64,000 nucleotides of DNA, taken from positions 431,133 through 495,132 of the forward strand of contig JAKVAR010000009.1 in assembly GCA_022447585.1 (NCBI GenBank), given 5' to 3'. This document shows positions 9,071 through 18,334 of this stretch, one piece after another. The stretch comes from Crocinitomicaceae bacterium (lineage in GTDB: Bacteria; Bacteroidota; Bacteroidia; Flavobacteriales_D; Crocinitomicaceae). The notes beneath the pieces are model-generated. The model saw nothing but the letters and a program-made list of their open reading frames with translations, searched no databases and was not told the DNA's origin. The stretch's first letter is position 1; each line of letters begins with the position of its first letter. The position numbers and the translations under genes were made by a program.

Positions 9071-9531
9071 AGCGCTTTATCGCGAAGTTCAATAAACTCC
9101 TTCACTTTCTCATTTTCGATTAGAACAGTTAAATTATAATAAGCAAGCTTCCATTTTCCTTTTCGTTTAATCATCACCCCACTTCCGCGACATGCGCGCA
9201 TCCAAGTATCTAGATCTTCGTCAAACCAAGCAACCTTTTTATTCTTTGAAAAATTCCATTTTCGATTCTTCGGAGTAAAAACCCAAGCCTTTCCTTTATC
9301 AAAATATGGTTTTGAAAAATCGGAAAACTGCTGTTTATCCCATCGTTCCCCATCTGCAGTTCCAAGAAAAATAAACGATTCATTCATCAATCCGAAATAA
9401 CCATTATAATCCGCCTTTGCCGCTGCCAAGTGCCATCCATCAATAAGAGCATCCAAGTTAGGTTTTTCAGAGCCAAACTGCATCGATAGACAAACAAAAG
9501 AAATAACAATAACCAAAAGTACCTTCATCAT
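9067..9531 (-). CDS. Exported NTF2-like (DUF4440/SnoaL-type) protein
   Basis: About 154 residues with a signal peptide (MKVLLVIVISFVCLSMQ) and a single NTF2-like fold: a helical start WHLAAAKADYNGYF, the FLGTADGERWDKQQF segment, and a C-terminal GKWKLAYYN strand, all typical of DUF4440-like proteins. Function cannot be assigned from sequence; members include binding and enzymatic proteins. The frame opens at ATG 9546, directly beside a terminator, so the internal ATG pair at 9531/9528, which begins the signal peptide, is the better start. Its stop overlaps that of the convergent serine hydrolase. Confidence 0.75.
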   Translation of the reverse strand: MMKVLLVIVISFVCLSMQFGSEKPNLDALIDGWHLAAAKADYNGYFGLMNESFIFLGTADGERWDKQQFSDFSKPYFDKGKAWVFTPKNRKWNFSKNKKVAWFDEDLDTWMRACRGSGVMIKRKGKWKLAYYNLTVLIENEKVKEFIELRDKAL

Positions 9532-9546
9532 AAAAAGTTTTAGCAT

Positions 9547-9577
9547 AAAAAAAGGCTACTCGAATCAAGTAGCCTTT
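9547..9577 (-). terminator. Terminator of the minus-strand subtilase gene
   Basis: A perfect 10-bp stem (AAAGGCTACT with AGTAGCCTTT, loop of 7) at 9551-9577; read on the minus strand it ends in a T-run. It lies just upstream of the NTF2-like gene. Confidence 0.85.
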
Positions 9578-9595
9578 AAAACTAATGTTTTTAAT

Positions 9596-11170
9596 TTATT
9601 TAGCTTTCGCTTTTTCAAGCTCCAAGCATGCGTTAACTGCGTTGTATAGGTTGATAACCCCACCTGTAACAGACAAGTTACCGAAATCGATTGTTTCTGA
9701 AGCTTTGTTTGGATCGTAAGACTTTCCACCAGGCATAACTACAGACTCACCAACATATTTAGTTGAAGAACTTAATAAAACATCTTTAATTTCTTTCATT
9801 GACATTTCTGGGAAGTAAGATTTCAACATTGCAGCTGCACCAGCAACCATTGGACATGCCATTGATGTACCTTGAATTGCAGCATAATCAGACTGAGGAA
9901 CAGTATTGTAAATCTCTAATCCTGGAGCAAATACATCAACTCCCTTCTTACCATAGTTTGAAAAATCTGCAGATAAATCATTTCCAGCAAATTGATTCTT
10001 CTCTCTTAACTTTGCTAATTTCTCAGCGTTTCCTTTCGCTTTTGCTTCCACATCAATGTTCTTAACTTCAGAAGGGAAGCGTGTACTTGCACCAATTGTT
10101 AAAAAGTGATCTAACTTTTTATCTTGGAATTCATACATTGAAGTCGGGTAATTTGGCTCCTCATCAATATTTTTATTATCATTTCCTGCTGCGTGCACTA
10201 ATAAAACACCTTTAGAATCTGCATATTTAAAAGCTTCGTACACCTCCATAGCATGGGGAGAATAAGCTTTTCCAAAAGACATATTAATAATAGAAGCTCC
10301 ATTATCTACAGCATAACGAATAGCTAACGCAATATCTTTATCAAACTCATCACCATTAGGTACGGCTCTAATTGACATCAACTTAACATCATTCGCAACA
10401 CCATCACCACCTAATTCATTCCCTCTTACGGCGCCTACAATACCACCAACGTGAGTTCCATGAAATGCATCAGGACCTTCAACATCATTGTTACCATATT
10501 TAACATCAGTAAAATCGTTAGGGTCATCACCTACAACTGCACGACCATCAAAATCAGGATTATAATGTACATTCAATTGAGTTTCGAAATGATCTTTAGC
10601 CCGCAGCAACTGAGCTTTAGTAGCTTCGTCAGCAGTAGCCATTCTTTGCTCTACAATACCTAATACCATTTCAGCATAAGAACGAGTAGATTCAATTTCT
10701 TCCTTAACCTCTAAATACAATTCATATTCAGCAGACTCTTCTTCTGAATTAATTGTAACTGGAGTGCTTCCATATTTCTTATCAAGATCAGCGTAAATAC
10801 GAGTCATCTCTAATCGGATGTCATTTGCATTTTCACCATTTGCATTTCCCAGGAAATTCCATCCATGAACATCATCAATGTAACCATTGTTATCATCATC
10901 AATTCCGTTACCAGCAATTTCATCTTCGTTAACCCAAATCTTCCCTTTTAAGTCTTCATGCTCAATGTCCATACCTGAATCAATAATAGCAACGACTACA
11001 GTGCTTGATTTACGTTTCTTTAATTTCTTATATGCTTTTTCAGTCTGCATACCAGTACCAGAACCGTTATACCAGTTAAGCACTTTCTTATCAACATCTT
11101 GCCCGTATACCAAATTAGTGATACCAAAAGCAAAAATGCTTAGCGTTAGTTTAATTACAATTTTGTTCAT
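9596..11170 (-). CDS. Exported subtilisin-like serine protease (S8)
   Basis: A 524-residue S8 protease with a signal peptide ending at VYG before Gln24. The triad is intact: Asp64 in AIIDSGMD, His237 in FHGTHVGG and Ser436 in GTSMACP. Between Asp and His lies a long, charged insertion (about 110-205) with predicted helices and a calcium-site-like stretch DDDNNGYIDD (91-100), as in a Bacteroidota group of secreted subtilases. There is no T9SS sorting domain, so it is probably periplasmic or released by another route. A terminator follows at 9547-9577. Confidence 0.9.
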   Translation of the reverse strand: MNKIVIKLTLSIFAFGITNLVYGQDVDKKVLNWYNGSGTGMQTEKAYKKLKKRKSSTVVVAIIDSGMDIEHEDLKGKIWVNEDEIAGNGIDDDNNGYIDDVHGWNFLGNANGENANDIRLEMTRIYADLDKKYGSTPVTINSEEESAEYELYLEVKEEIESTRSYAEMVLGIVEQRMATADEATKAQLLRAKDHFETQLNVHYNPDFDGRAVVGDDPNDFTDVKYGNNDVEGPDAFHGTHVGGIVGAVRGNELGGDGVANDVKLMSIRAVPNGDEFDKDIALAIRYAVDNGASIINMSFGKAYSPHAMEVYEAFKYADSKGVLLVHAAGNDNKNIDEEPNYPTSMYEFQDKKLDHFLTIGASTRFPSEVKNIDVEAKAKGNAEKLAKLREKNQFAGNDLSADFSNYGKKGVDVFAPGLEIYNTVPQSDYAAIQGTSMACPMVAGAAAMLKSYFPEMSMKEIKDVLLSSSTKYVGESVVMPGGKSYDPNKASETIDFGNLSVTGGVINLYNAVNACLELEKAKAK

Positions 11171-11288
11171 GTTCTTTTATTAAGATAAATAATATCGAGG
11201 CTAAAAATAGAATTATTCTTTTGAACCAAATAATATTATTAACCTTTTCGGCGTATATTTACGTCTATAAGGTATAAAACAGGGACGA

Positions 11289-13616
11289 ATGGCGGGACTA
11301 CTAAAAGATGTAATTTTCATTGGAATTTCAATAGTATTATCAATAAGTGCAAGTGCTCAAAAATTTGGGTTCAAAGAAGTATTAGAAAAATCTCCTAATC
11401 GATTAACAACATTTTGCGTTCCCAATAATGATCAAAATGTTTCCTTAATTGAAAATCATGGATTAACTATTAAGTATAGTACTCAAGAATGGTGTTTCAT
11501 TTCAGCTACACCGCAATGGATTGATGAAACTTCGAAAAGTGGAGATCTTACCAATTACTATTTCGAATTAGCTCCTCCTGCACTTTTAGCTGATTCTGCA
11601 AGAATGCATCACCATATTGACGAAGTGCATGCGGGCACCGGTGGTTTAACTTCAAGTTACACTGGAGCAAATGTAATTATTGGTTTTGTTGATACGGGCA
11701 TTGATTTCAATCATCCAGATTTTAAAGAAGCTAATGGAGACACCCGTGTATTACGATATTGGGATCAGTCAATGCCTGACACGCCTTCCTCACCTGCTCC
11801 TTATGGGTATGGATATGTTTGGGACAGCGCGGACATTAATAACCTGGTTATAACAAGTATGGATAACAGTGCACATGGCTCTACAGTTTCTGGACAAGCT
11901 TCGGGCAATGGACTCGCTAATGGCACAAACAAAGGAATGGCACCAGACTCAAAAATCATTGTTGTTGAAACAGATTTCTCTAGACCAAACTGGACATTAA
12001 CCGTTGCTGATGCTTGTGATTACATTTTTAGTGTAGCTGATTCTTTAGGAATGCCTGCTGTTGTAAACCTAAGCTTGGGAACCTATCTTGGAAGTCATGA
12101 TGGTAATGACCCTGCTTCTGAAGCCATTGAAGCATTACTAGATAATAAAAAAGGTCGAATTGTTGTTTCTGCAGCAGGAAACTCAGGAGGAATTGGTCCA
12201 TATCACCAACATAGCGATGTTACTTCAGATACGAATTTTGTTTGGTTTGCTAATAATCCATCTGGATCTTTAGGTGCGAATACAATATTTTTTGATCTTT
12301 GGACAGATAACTCAAATGCTACATTCGATTTTGCATTAGGCGCTGATACCGAAGCTCCTTCCTATAATTTTAGAGGTAGAACATCTTTCCATGGAGCATC
12401 TTCCTCCATTGGAACCGCGATCTTTGACACTATTTGGAATGGATCCAACAGAATAGCAACAGTAGAAATTTATACCAACATATTTGGTGGCAACTACAAT
12501 ATGCAAGTACTCGCTTACATTGATTCCACGGACTATAGATATCGATTTGAAACAACAGGAACTGGAAGTTATGACCTATGGTCAGGAGCTGGACTTGGTT
12601 ACAATAACATGTTTGATTCTGCACCTACATTAGCTGAATTTCCAGATTCTGCATTGTATGTTGCTCCAGATTTAAATCAAACCATTGTATCTTCTTGGAA
12701 TTGTTCAGAAAAGGTAGTTTCCGTTGGTAATTTCAGAAATAGAATTGGACACGTTGACCTTGATGGAAACAACTATTATAACCCTGCAACACCCGTTGGA
12801 GAATTAAGCCCAGCATCCAGTAAAGGTCCAAACCGAAATAATTTAATTAAACCAAATGTTGCGGCATCTGGAGATGTATCTCTTGCTGCAGCTCCAGAAT
12901 GGTTTTTAACGAATCCAGGAAATTCAACTGCTGTTGATTCAGGTGGATGGCATGCACGAAATGGCGGTACTTCAATGGCTTCGCCAATCGTAGCTGGAAT
13001 TGCAGCTTTGTACCTAGAACGATGTAATCGAGCAACATATAGTAATTTTTTAAACGACCTCCAAGGGCAAGCATACACTGATGCTTTCACAGGAGCTACA
13101 CCAAATAATGGTTACGGCTATGGGAAGCCACACGCATTAAACACTTTACTAGATCAAAACTTAGCCATTGCTCCTATAATTACTCCTGATTACGGAACTG
13201 GAATATTAACCTCTTCAAGTTCATCATTCTATCAATGGTATTTAAATGGTGACTCTATTCCTGCTGCAAATAGTCAAAATTATGAACCCTCTTCACCTTA
13301 CGGCTCTTACACTGTAGAAATCATAAACAATGATGGGTGTTCGGCGCTTTCTAGCCCATTTATAATAACATTGGGTTTAGAGGATTCTGAATTACAATTA
13401 ATCAACACATTTCCTAACCCTTCTAATGAGTTAATTCAATTTGAAACTGATGTTCAAATTACTAATGTTCTTGCGACGTCAATTAATGGAAAAATATTTG
13501 AATTAAAACTAGTTCAAGAAAATACATACTCTTTGGAAGATTTATCATCGGGAAACTACATACTAACCATTGAATCAACAAAAGGAACATTTCATTCAAA
13601 AATCATTCGATTATAG
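11289..13616 (+). CDS. T9SS-exported subtilisin-like protease (S8)
   Basis: A 775-residue secreted protease. The signal peptide ends near ASAQ; the S8 triad is Asp135 (VDTGIDFNHPDF), His196 (SAHGSTVSG) and Ser562 (GTSMASP), with the oxyanion-hole Asn in SAAGNSGG. An insertion of about 220 residues separates that Asn from Ser, and the C-terminal 80 residues hold FPNPSNE and end in an Ile-Arg-Leu beta strand, the type A T9SS sorting signal that sends proteins across the outer membrane. It is divergent from another subtilase. The stop codon lies in an 11-bp tandem duplication (13606-13627). Confidence 0.92.
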   Translation: MAGLLKDVIFIGISIVLSISASAQKFGFKEVLEKSPNRLTTFCVPNNDQNVSLIENHGLTIKYSTQEWCFISATPQWIDETSKSGDLTNYYFELAPPALLADSARMHHHIDEVHAGTGGLTSSYTGANVIIGFVDTGIDFNHPDFKEANGDTRVLRYWDQSMPDTPSSPAPYGYGYVWDSADINNLVITSMDNSAHGSTVSGQASGNGLANGTNKGMAPDSKIIVVETDFSRPNWTLTVADACDYIFSVADSLGMPAVVNLSLGTYLGSHDGNDPASEAIEALLDNKKGRIVVSAAGNSGGIGPYHQHSDVTSDTNFVWFANNPSGSLGANTIFFDLWTDNSNATFDFALGADTEAPSYNFRGRTSFHGASSSIGTAIFDTIWNGSNRIATVEIYTNIFGGNYNMQVLAYIDSTDYRYRFETTGTGSYDLWSGAGLGYNNMFDSAPTLAEFPDSALYVAPDLNQTIVSSWNCSEKVVSVGNFRNRIGHVDLDGNNYYNPATPVGELSPASSKGPNRNNLIKPNVAASGDVSLAAAPEWFLTNPGNSTAVDSGGWHARNGGTSMASPIVAGIAALYLERCNRATYSNFLNDLQGQAYTDAFTGATPNNGYGYGKPHALNTLLDQNLAIAPIITPDYGTGILTSSSSSFYQWYLNGDSIPAANSQNYEPSSPYGSYTVEIINNDGCSALSSPFIITLGLEDSELQLINTFPNPSNELIQFETDVQITNVLATSINGKIFELKLVQENTYSLEDLSSGNYILTIESTKGTFHSKIIRL

Positions 13617-13627
13617 TTCGATTATAG
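13606..13627 (+). repeat. Two tandem copies of an 11-bp unit over a stop codon
   Basis: TTCGATTATAG occurs twice without a gap. The first copy includes the last codons and stop (TAG) of the T9SS subtilase; the second lies just after it. Confidence 0.9.
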
Positions 13628-13697
13628 AGAGATAATAAGTGTATTGTGAGGATTAACACTTAGAATTTATATTTTTACGTTCTTCAAAATATAAAAA

Positions 13698-14276
13698 ATG
13701 GATTTATCAGGTATTATTTCTATCTCAGGGAGACCGGGATTATTTAAAGTAGTTGCTCAAGGAAAGAACAGCATTATTGTAGAATCTGTAGTAGATAAAA
13801 AAAGGTTTCCAGCCTACTCTACTGATAGAATTTCTGCGCTAGAAGACATTAGTATTTATACTTATGAATCTGACAAACCTTTAAAAGAAATATATGGTGA
13901 CATGTATTTGAAAACTGAAGGAAAAGAAGCTCCCTCTCACAAAGAGAGTTTGGCTACATTAGTAGAGTTCCTTTCCGACATATTACCGAACTATGACGAA
14001 GATAGAGTTTATCCTTCTGATATAAAGAAGTTATTTCAATGGTATAATCTTTTAGTTAAATCTGGAAATTTAAAACCATTAGAAAAAGAAGAACCTAAGA
14101 AAAAGGCACCTGCTAAAAAGAAAGAAGCAGAATCAAAAACACCAGAGAAAAAAGCCGGTGAAAATAAAAAAGCACCGGCAAAGAAAGCTGCTGCGAAGGA
14201 CAAAGACGAAAAAGGTAAAACTAAAACGAAAGCCGCTACTAAAAAGCCGGCTGCCAAAAAAAGCACAAAAAAATAA
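13698..14276 (+). CDS. DUF5606 protein with Lys/Ala-rich tail
   Basis: 192 residues. The first 130 are the DUF5606 domain found across Bacteroidota (start MDLSGIISISGRPGLFKV, an SH3-like beta-rich fold by appearance, then a helical segment). From about 133 on the protein is almost only Lys, Ala, Glu and Pro, with AAKKPAAKK-type repeats like histone H1 or Hc1 tails, and ends in Lys-Lys. I infer nucleic-acid or ribosome binding by the tail, but no function is known. A terminator follows at 14282-14305. Confidence 0.85.
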   Translation: MDLSGIISISGRPGLFKVVAQGKNSIIVESVVDKKRFPAYSTDRISALEDISIYTYESDKPLKEIYGDMYLKTEGKEAPSHKESLATLVEFLSDILPNYDEDRVYPSDIKKLFQWYNLLVKSGNLKPLEKEEPKKKAPAKKKEAESKTPEKKAGENKKAPAKKAAAKDKDEKGKTKTKAATKKPAAKKSTKK

Positions 14277-14281
14277 TTTTG

Positions 14282-14305
14282 AAAGTCGGGTAACCGACTT
14301 TTTTT
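14282..14305 (+). terminator. Rho-independent terminator after the DUF5606 gene
   Basis: AAAGTCGG pairs with CCGACTTT across loop GTAA, followed by T; the T-run ends on the base before ATG 14306. Confidence 0.8.
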
Positions 14306-14317
14306 ATGCTCGATATT

Positions 14318-16027
14318 ATGATTATCAAAAAACCAATTAGGCAATTTGTTGCTCAAGATTTAAAAATTGAAAACTGGGAATCAATTGCTTTATATTATGA
14401 AGACCTAGTAGAAAGAAAGATTGAAACTCTTGAAGATTTCAAGAAATGGTTAAGTGACAATAGCGAACTTGAGGCTATACTTGAAGAAGATGCTGCTTGG
14501 AGATATATCAAAATGACCATCAACACAAAAGATGAATCATTGAGCAAGGCATACAATTTCTTCGTAACGGAAATTCAACCTCAAATTGCGCCACTCGATG
14601 ATCAAATCAATCGCAAGTTAAACGAAATTCCATTTACGAAGGATTTAGAAACTGATCCAGCATACAATATTTTGTTTCGAAGAATCCGCAAATCTTTAGC
14701 TCTTTATAGAGAGGAAAATATCGAAATCATTTCCGAAGTAGCAAAAGAATCTCAAAAGTTTGGAGCTTTATCTGCTGCTCAAAATATCGAACATGACGGA
14801 AAGACAATCACAATGCAAAAGGCTTCCTCCCTTCTAAAAGAAACAGATGAGGCACTGAGAAAAACTGTTTTTGAAAAGATAGCAGCTAGAAGACGTCAAG
14901 ATATTGAGAATTTCAATGAATTATTTGACTCCTTGTTATCAAAAAGACATCAAATAGCGGTAAATACGGGGTTTAAGAACTTCCGAGACTATAAAATGGA
15001 AGCCATGGGACGATTTGATTATACCGTTAAAGATTGTTTTGACTTTCATAAATCAGTCAAGGAAGTTATCGTTCCGATAGTTCGTAAAATACAACAAACT
15101 CGATTAGATTTATTAGGCAAAGATAAATTTATGCCATGGGACACAGATGTTGACCCAGAGGGAAAAGCACCATTAAAACCATTTGTAACGGGTAAAGAAT
15201 TACTTGAAGGAACGATCAAAATGTTCAGTGATATTGATCCGTATTTCGGCGACTGTCTTAGAACAATGAATGAAATGAATCATTTAGATCTTGAATCAAA
15301 GAATGGAAAGTCTCCTGGAGGTTATAACTATCCGCTATACGAAATTGGAGTACCATTCATCTTTATGAACGCTGTAGGATCTCACCGAGACCTTGTCACC
15401 ATGGTCCATGAAGGAGGTCATGCAATCCATTCTTTCCTAAGTAGAGATTTAACACTTACTGGATTTAAAAACCTTCCTTCCGAAGTTGCCGAACTAGCAT
15501 CCATGGCTATGGAGTTACTTTCTATGGAGAAATGGGGTACATTCTATCGGGATCAAGATGATTTAAAACGCGCAAAAAAAGAACAACTTGAAACAATACT
15601 GAAAATTCTTCCTTGGATTGCACAAGTTGATGAGTTTCAACATTGGCTTTACGAAAATTTCAATCACAGCAGAGAAGAAAGACATGATAAATGGGTTTCC
15701 CTTTGTAAAGAATACGGAACAGGATTAATTGATTGGACAGGAAATGAAGATTTATTAGCAACTTCATGGCAAAGGCAATTACACATTTTTGAAGTCCCGT
15801 TTTATTACATCGAATATGGAATATCTCAACTAGGAGCGCTTGGAATTTGGAAGAATAGTCTAGCAAACAAAGATTTAGCTATTGAGCAATATAAAGACGC
15901 TTTGAAATTTGCTTACACAAGAAGTATACCTGAGATTTATAAAATTGCTGGAGTCAAATTTGACTTCACAACGAGTCATATTCAATGTCTTGCTGATTTT
16001 ATTGAAAATCAATTAGAAAATCTGTAG
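14318..16027 (+). CDS. pepF: M3 family oligoendopeptidase F-like metallopeptidase
   Basis: About 569 residues of the M3 (thimet/PepF) family, cytosolic zinc peptidases that cut peptides of up to about 20 residues. The zinc motif HEGGHAIH (HExxH) is present, and the third ligand should be the Glu of NLPSEVAELASM about 25 residues later. Length fits the family. The frame opens at ATG 14306, directly on the end of the preceding terminator; ATG 14318 leaves a usual N-terminus before the conserved FVAQDLKI and is preferred. It likely recycles peptides imported after the many exported proteases in this genome act. Confidence 0.9.
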   Translation: MIIKKPIRQFVAQDLKIENWESIALYYEDLVERKIETLEDFKKWLSDNSELEAILEEDAAWRYIKMTINTKDESLSKAYNFFVTEIQPQIAPLDDQINRKLNEIPFTKDLETDPAYNILFRRIRKSLALYREENIEIISEVAKESQKFGALSAAQNIEHDGKTITMQKASSLLKETDEALRKTVFEKIAARRRQDIENFNELFDSLLSKRHQIAVNTGFKNFRDYKMEAMGRFDYTVKDCFDFHKSVKEVIVPIVRKIQQTRLDLLGKDKFMPWDTDVDPEGKAPLKPFVTGKELLEGTIKMFSDIDPYFGDCLRTMNEMNHLDLESKNGKSPGGYNYPLYEIGVPFIFMNAVGSHRDLVTMVHEGGHAIHSFLSRDLTLTGFKNLPSEVAELASMAMELLSMEKWGTFYRDQDDLKRAKKEQLETILKILPWIAQVDEFQHWLYENFNHSREERHDKWVSLCKEYGTGLIDWTGNEDLLATSWQRQLHIFEVPFYYIEYGISQLGALGIWKNSLANKDLAIEQYKDALKFAYTRSIPEIYKIAGVKFDFTTSHIQCLADFIENQLENL

Positions 16028-16046
16028 AACATTCTTATAAAAAGTC

Positions 16047-16076
16047 TTGTTCTAAATAAAATTACTACTATATTTG
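16047..16076 (+). promoter_or_regulatory. Promoter of tRNA-Met (TTG-N19-TATATTTG)
   Basis: TTG at 16047-16049 and TATATTTG at 16069-16076 with a 19-base spacer, about 28 bases before the mature tRNA. Confidence 0.8.
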
Positions 16077-16104
16077 CACCCGCAATCAAAAGATGCCAGT
16101 GCTT

Positions 16105-16178
16105 GGCGAGGTAGCTCAGTTGGTTAGAGCGCCGGATTCATAACCCGGAGGTCGGGAGTTCAAATCTCCCTCTCGCTA
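16105..16178 (+). tRNA. tRNA-Met (anticodon CAT), elongator type
   Basis: A 74-nt cloverleaf: acceptor GGCGAGG pairs with TCTCGCT (two G-U), D-arm AGCTCAGTTGGTTAGAGC, anticodon loop TTCATAA with CAT at 16139-16141, T-arm GGGAG/CTCCC with loop TTCAAAT, discriminator A. CCA is not encoded. The three consecutive G-C pairs of initiator tRNA are missing from the anticodon stem, which argues for the elongator. A tRNA-Ile2 read by lysidine-modified CAT cannot be fully excluded. A perfect hairpin terminator follows. Confidence 0.93.
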
Positions 16179-16186
16179 CAAAAATA

Positions 16187-16213
16187 AAAGACAACTTTAG
16201 AGTTGTCTTTTTG
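16187..16213 (+). terminator. Terminator of tRNA-Met
   Basis: AAAGACAACT and AGTTGTCTTT form a perfect 10-bp stem with loop TTAG, followed by T. Bases 16214-16433 hold no gene I can see. Confidence 0.88.
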
Positions 16214-16433
16214 CGTTTTAAACATAGGAAATCCATACCTCACAAACTGAATAAACACATAATTAATACTATACTAGAAAACACGTTGAAAATCTGAACA
16301 TGGTTTCAAGTTAAATTATCAACGAATCAACTATTATTTAACACCCGTTAACAACTAAACATAAAGCATTCATTAAAAAAGAATGCGTATATTGCGACTT
16401 TTCTCAAAAAATTACAATATTAGATAGACTACT

Positions 16434-16823
16434 ATGGCGACTAAAGAAAAATTTGAATTAGAATTTTTACTTAAAACTTCGGCGAAAGTTTTAGATGGAA
16501 TGATCAGTACACCAAGTGGATTAAGCGAATGGTTTTCTGATGACGTTAACATCAAGGACGACGTTTACACATTCTTATGGGATGGTTCTGAAGAGGAAGC
16601 GAGACTTCTAACAAAGAAAACTAATTCAAAAATTAGATGGCAATGGATTGATGACGAAGAGGATGGTTTAGATTGCTATTTCGAAATTAGATATGAGGTT
16701 GACCCTATGACTAAAGCTGTTATATTAACAGTAACTGATTTTGCTGAATCTGATGAAATGGATGAAGCAAAACATCTATGGGAAAATCAGATTGGTGCAC
16801 TTAAGCGGACGCTAGGAGCATAA
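16434..16823 (+). CDS. START-like domain protein
   Basis: 129 residues forming one START/SRPBCC-like fold, of the Bacteroidota START-like domain family: N-terminal KFELEFLLKTSAKVLDGMIS, the SGLSEWFSDDV segment, and a long C-terminal helix EMDEAKHLWENQIGALKRTL that covers the cavity in such folds. No signal peptide, so cytosolic. Ligand and role are unknown. It lies 59 bases upstream of the LptF/G-family gene, which has its own -7 element, so it may be a separate transcript. Confidence 0.8.
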   Translation: MATKEKFELEFLLKTSAKVLDGMISTPSGLSEWFSDDVNIKDDVYTFLWDGSEEEARLLTKKTNSKIRWQWIDDEEDGLDCYFEIRYEVDPMTKAVILTVTDFAESDEMDEAKHLWENQIGALKRTLGA

Positions 16824-16831
16824 TATATTCT

Positions 16832-16839
16832 TACCTTTG
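16832..16839 (+). promoter_or_regulatory. -7 element of the LptF/G gene
   Basis: TACCTTTG matches TAnnTTTG; no TTG sits at 17-23 bases upstream, so only half of the promoter is recognisable. Confidence 0.45.
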
Positions 16840-16882
16840 TCGTTGTTGATATATCCAACCTTGGGTATAAATTTATTGAGCA

Positions 16883-18334
16883 TTGAAACGTCTCTATTAT
16901 TTTAGTATTCGATCATTTACAGGGCCATTTTTGGTAACCTTTGCAATCTCGATGTTTATCTTGATCATGCAATTTTTCTGGAAGTATATTGATGATTTAA
17001 TGGGAAAAGGTTTATCTGCATCGGTCATCATTGAATTGCTATTCTATATTTCTGCGAGTTTAATCCCTTTAGCACTGCCTCTAGCAATCCTGTTATCCTC
17101 TATAATGACCTTTGGTAATTTGTCAGAAAATAATGAACTCACCGCTTTAAAAGCTAGTGGTCTGTCACTATATCGCATTATTCGACCATTGACCGTTGTT
17201 GTATTATTCATCGCACTTGGAACTTTTTTCTTTGCCAATTACGTCATACCCGTTTCAACACTAAAATGGCATTCTTTGATTTACGATATACAAAATACTA
17301 AGATTTCTAGTATAATAAAACCTGGCTCATACAGCACAGACCTTGATGGATATGCTATAAAGGTAGATGAAGGCAATGATGACGCATTTAAAGGAGTCCT
17401 TATTCACGATCACACCTCTCCCAATGAGATTAAGTCCATAAGAGCTAAAGAAGGTCGAATTTACAAATCAGCTAATGGAAAGTTCCTTTTCTTTGAATTA
17501 AAGGATGGAACGGTAATGGAAGAACTTGCACCTCAATCTCCAAGTTTTAGTGAAGACGGTATATCTCATAGCCCAAACAGTAATCATCCTTCTAGAAGAT
17601 CTAGCTTCAAACAAGCGACATATAAAATTGATTTACAAGGATTTGATTTAAGTCGATCTCAAGAGGATCTATTCAATGACAAACACGACATGCTAAATGT
17701 CTTTCAAATCCAATACACTATTGATTCAATCCAAGCTAGTGGACAAGATATCATTGAAAATTTCTTAACGAGTATTAAAAATGACCATGCCTACTTGAAT
17801 GCTCATAACTTTCAGGATAACTCGAAGCTTACCCAAGATGATAACATCAAGGAAACATATTCACCTGATACGATACTTGTTTTTGATGAATTGACTAATC
17901 AAGAGAAAATTGCAGCTATCACTATGGCTCAAACTAAATTAAGAAATAAGAATAAAAATCTCGATTCTCAAAAGAACTTCTTAGTAGCCATGGATAAAGA
18001 TATAGATCAATATCTCATTGAGTTTCACAGAAAATTTGCTTTGACTTTTGCTATTATAATTCTATTTTTCGTAGGTGCACCGCTTGGAGCAATTGTGCGA
18101 AAAGGAGGTTTTGGTGCGCCTGTAGTAATTGCAGCCCTGCTTTTTATGGTATATTTTGTTTTGATTACCATTGGAGACAATATGGCTAAAGCAGACAGCG
18201 TATCTCCATTTGTTGGAATGTGGTTCGCTTCTTTAGTTTTACTTCCTATTGCAATTTGGCTTATGCGAGCAGCGGCAAATGATGCTCCATTATTTAGCTT
18301 CCCTCCTATTAAAAATCCACTCAAACGTAAATAG
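16883..18334 (+). CDS. LptF/LptG family LPS-export permease
   Basis: A 483-residue YjgP/YjgQ-type permease, part of the ABC machine that extracts lipopolysaccharide from the inner membrane and passes it to the periplasmic bridge. The N-terminal half has helices at about 12-32, 55-78 and 97-118 with the typical SLIPLALPLAILLSSIMTFG; a large periplasmic domain (about 125-380) follows, then three C-terminal helices from FALTFAIIILFFVGAPLGA. The start codon is TTG, as no in-frame ATG precedes the conserved KRLYYFSIRSF. The stop TAG shares its G with the GTG start of the next gene. Confidence 0.88.
   Translation: MKRLYYFSIRSFTGPFLVTFAISMFILIMQFFWKYIDDLMGKGLSASVIIELLFYISASLIPLALPLAILLSSIMTFGNLSENNELTALKASGLSLYRIIRPLTVVVLFIALGTFFFANYVIPVSTLKWHSLIYDIQNTKISSIIKPGSYSTDLDGYAIKVDEGNDDAFKGVLIHDHTSPNEIKSIRAKEGRIYKSANGKFLFFELKDGTVMEELAPQSPSFSEDGISHSPNSNHPSRRSSFKQATYKIDLQGFDLSRSQEDLFNDKHDMLNVFQIQYTIDSIQASGQDIIENFLTSIKNDHAYLNAHNFQDNSKLTQDDNIKETYSPDTILVFDELTNQEKIAAITMAQTKLRNKNKNLDSQKNFLVAMDKDIDQYLIEFHRKFALTFAIIILFFVGAPLGAIVRKGGFGAPVVIAALLFMVYFVLITIGDNMAKADSVSPFVGMWFASLVLLPIAIWLMRAAANDAPLFSFPPIKNPLKRK

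Noticed and set aside
14036-14356. A 106-residue ORF on the minus strand over the DUF5606 tail
   Set aside because: It is the reverse reading of the low-complexity Lys/Ala codons (giving long runs of Phe and Ala) and has no support of its own.
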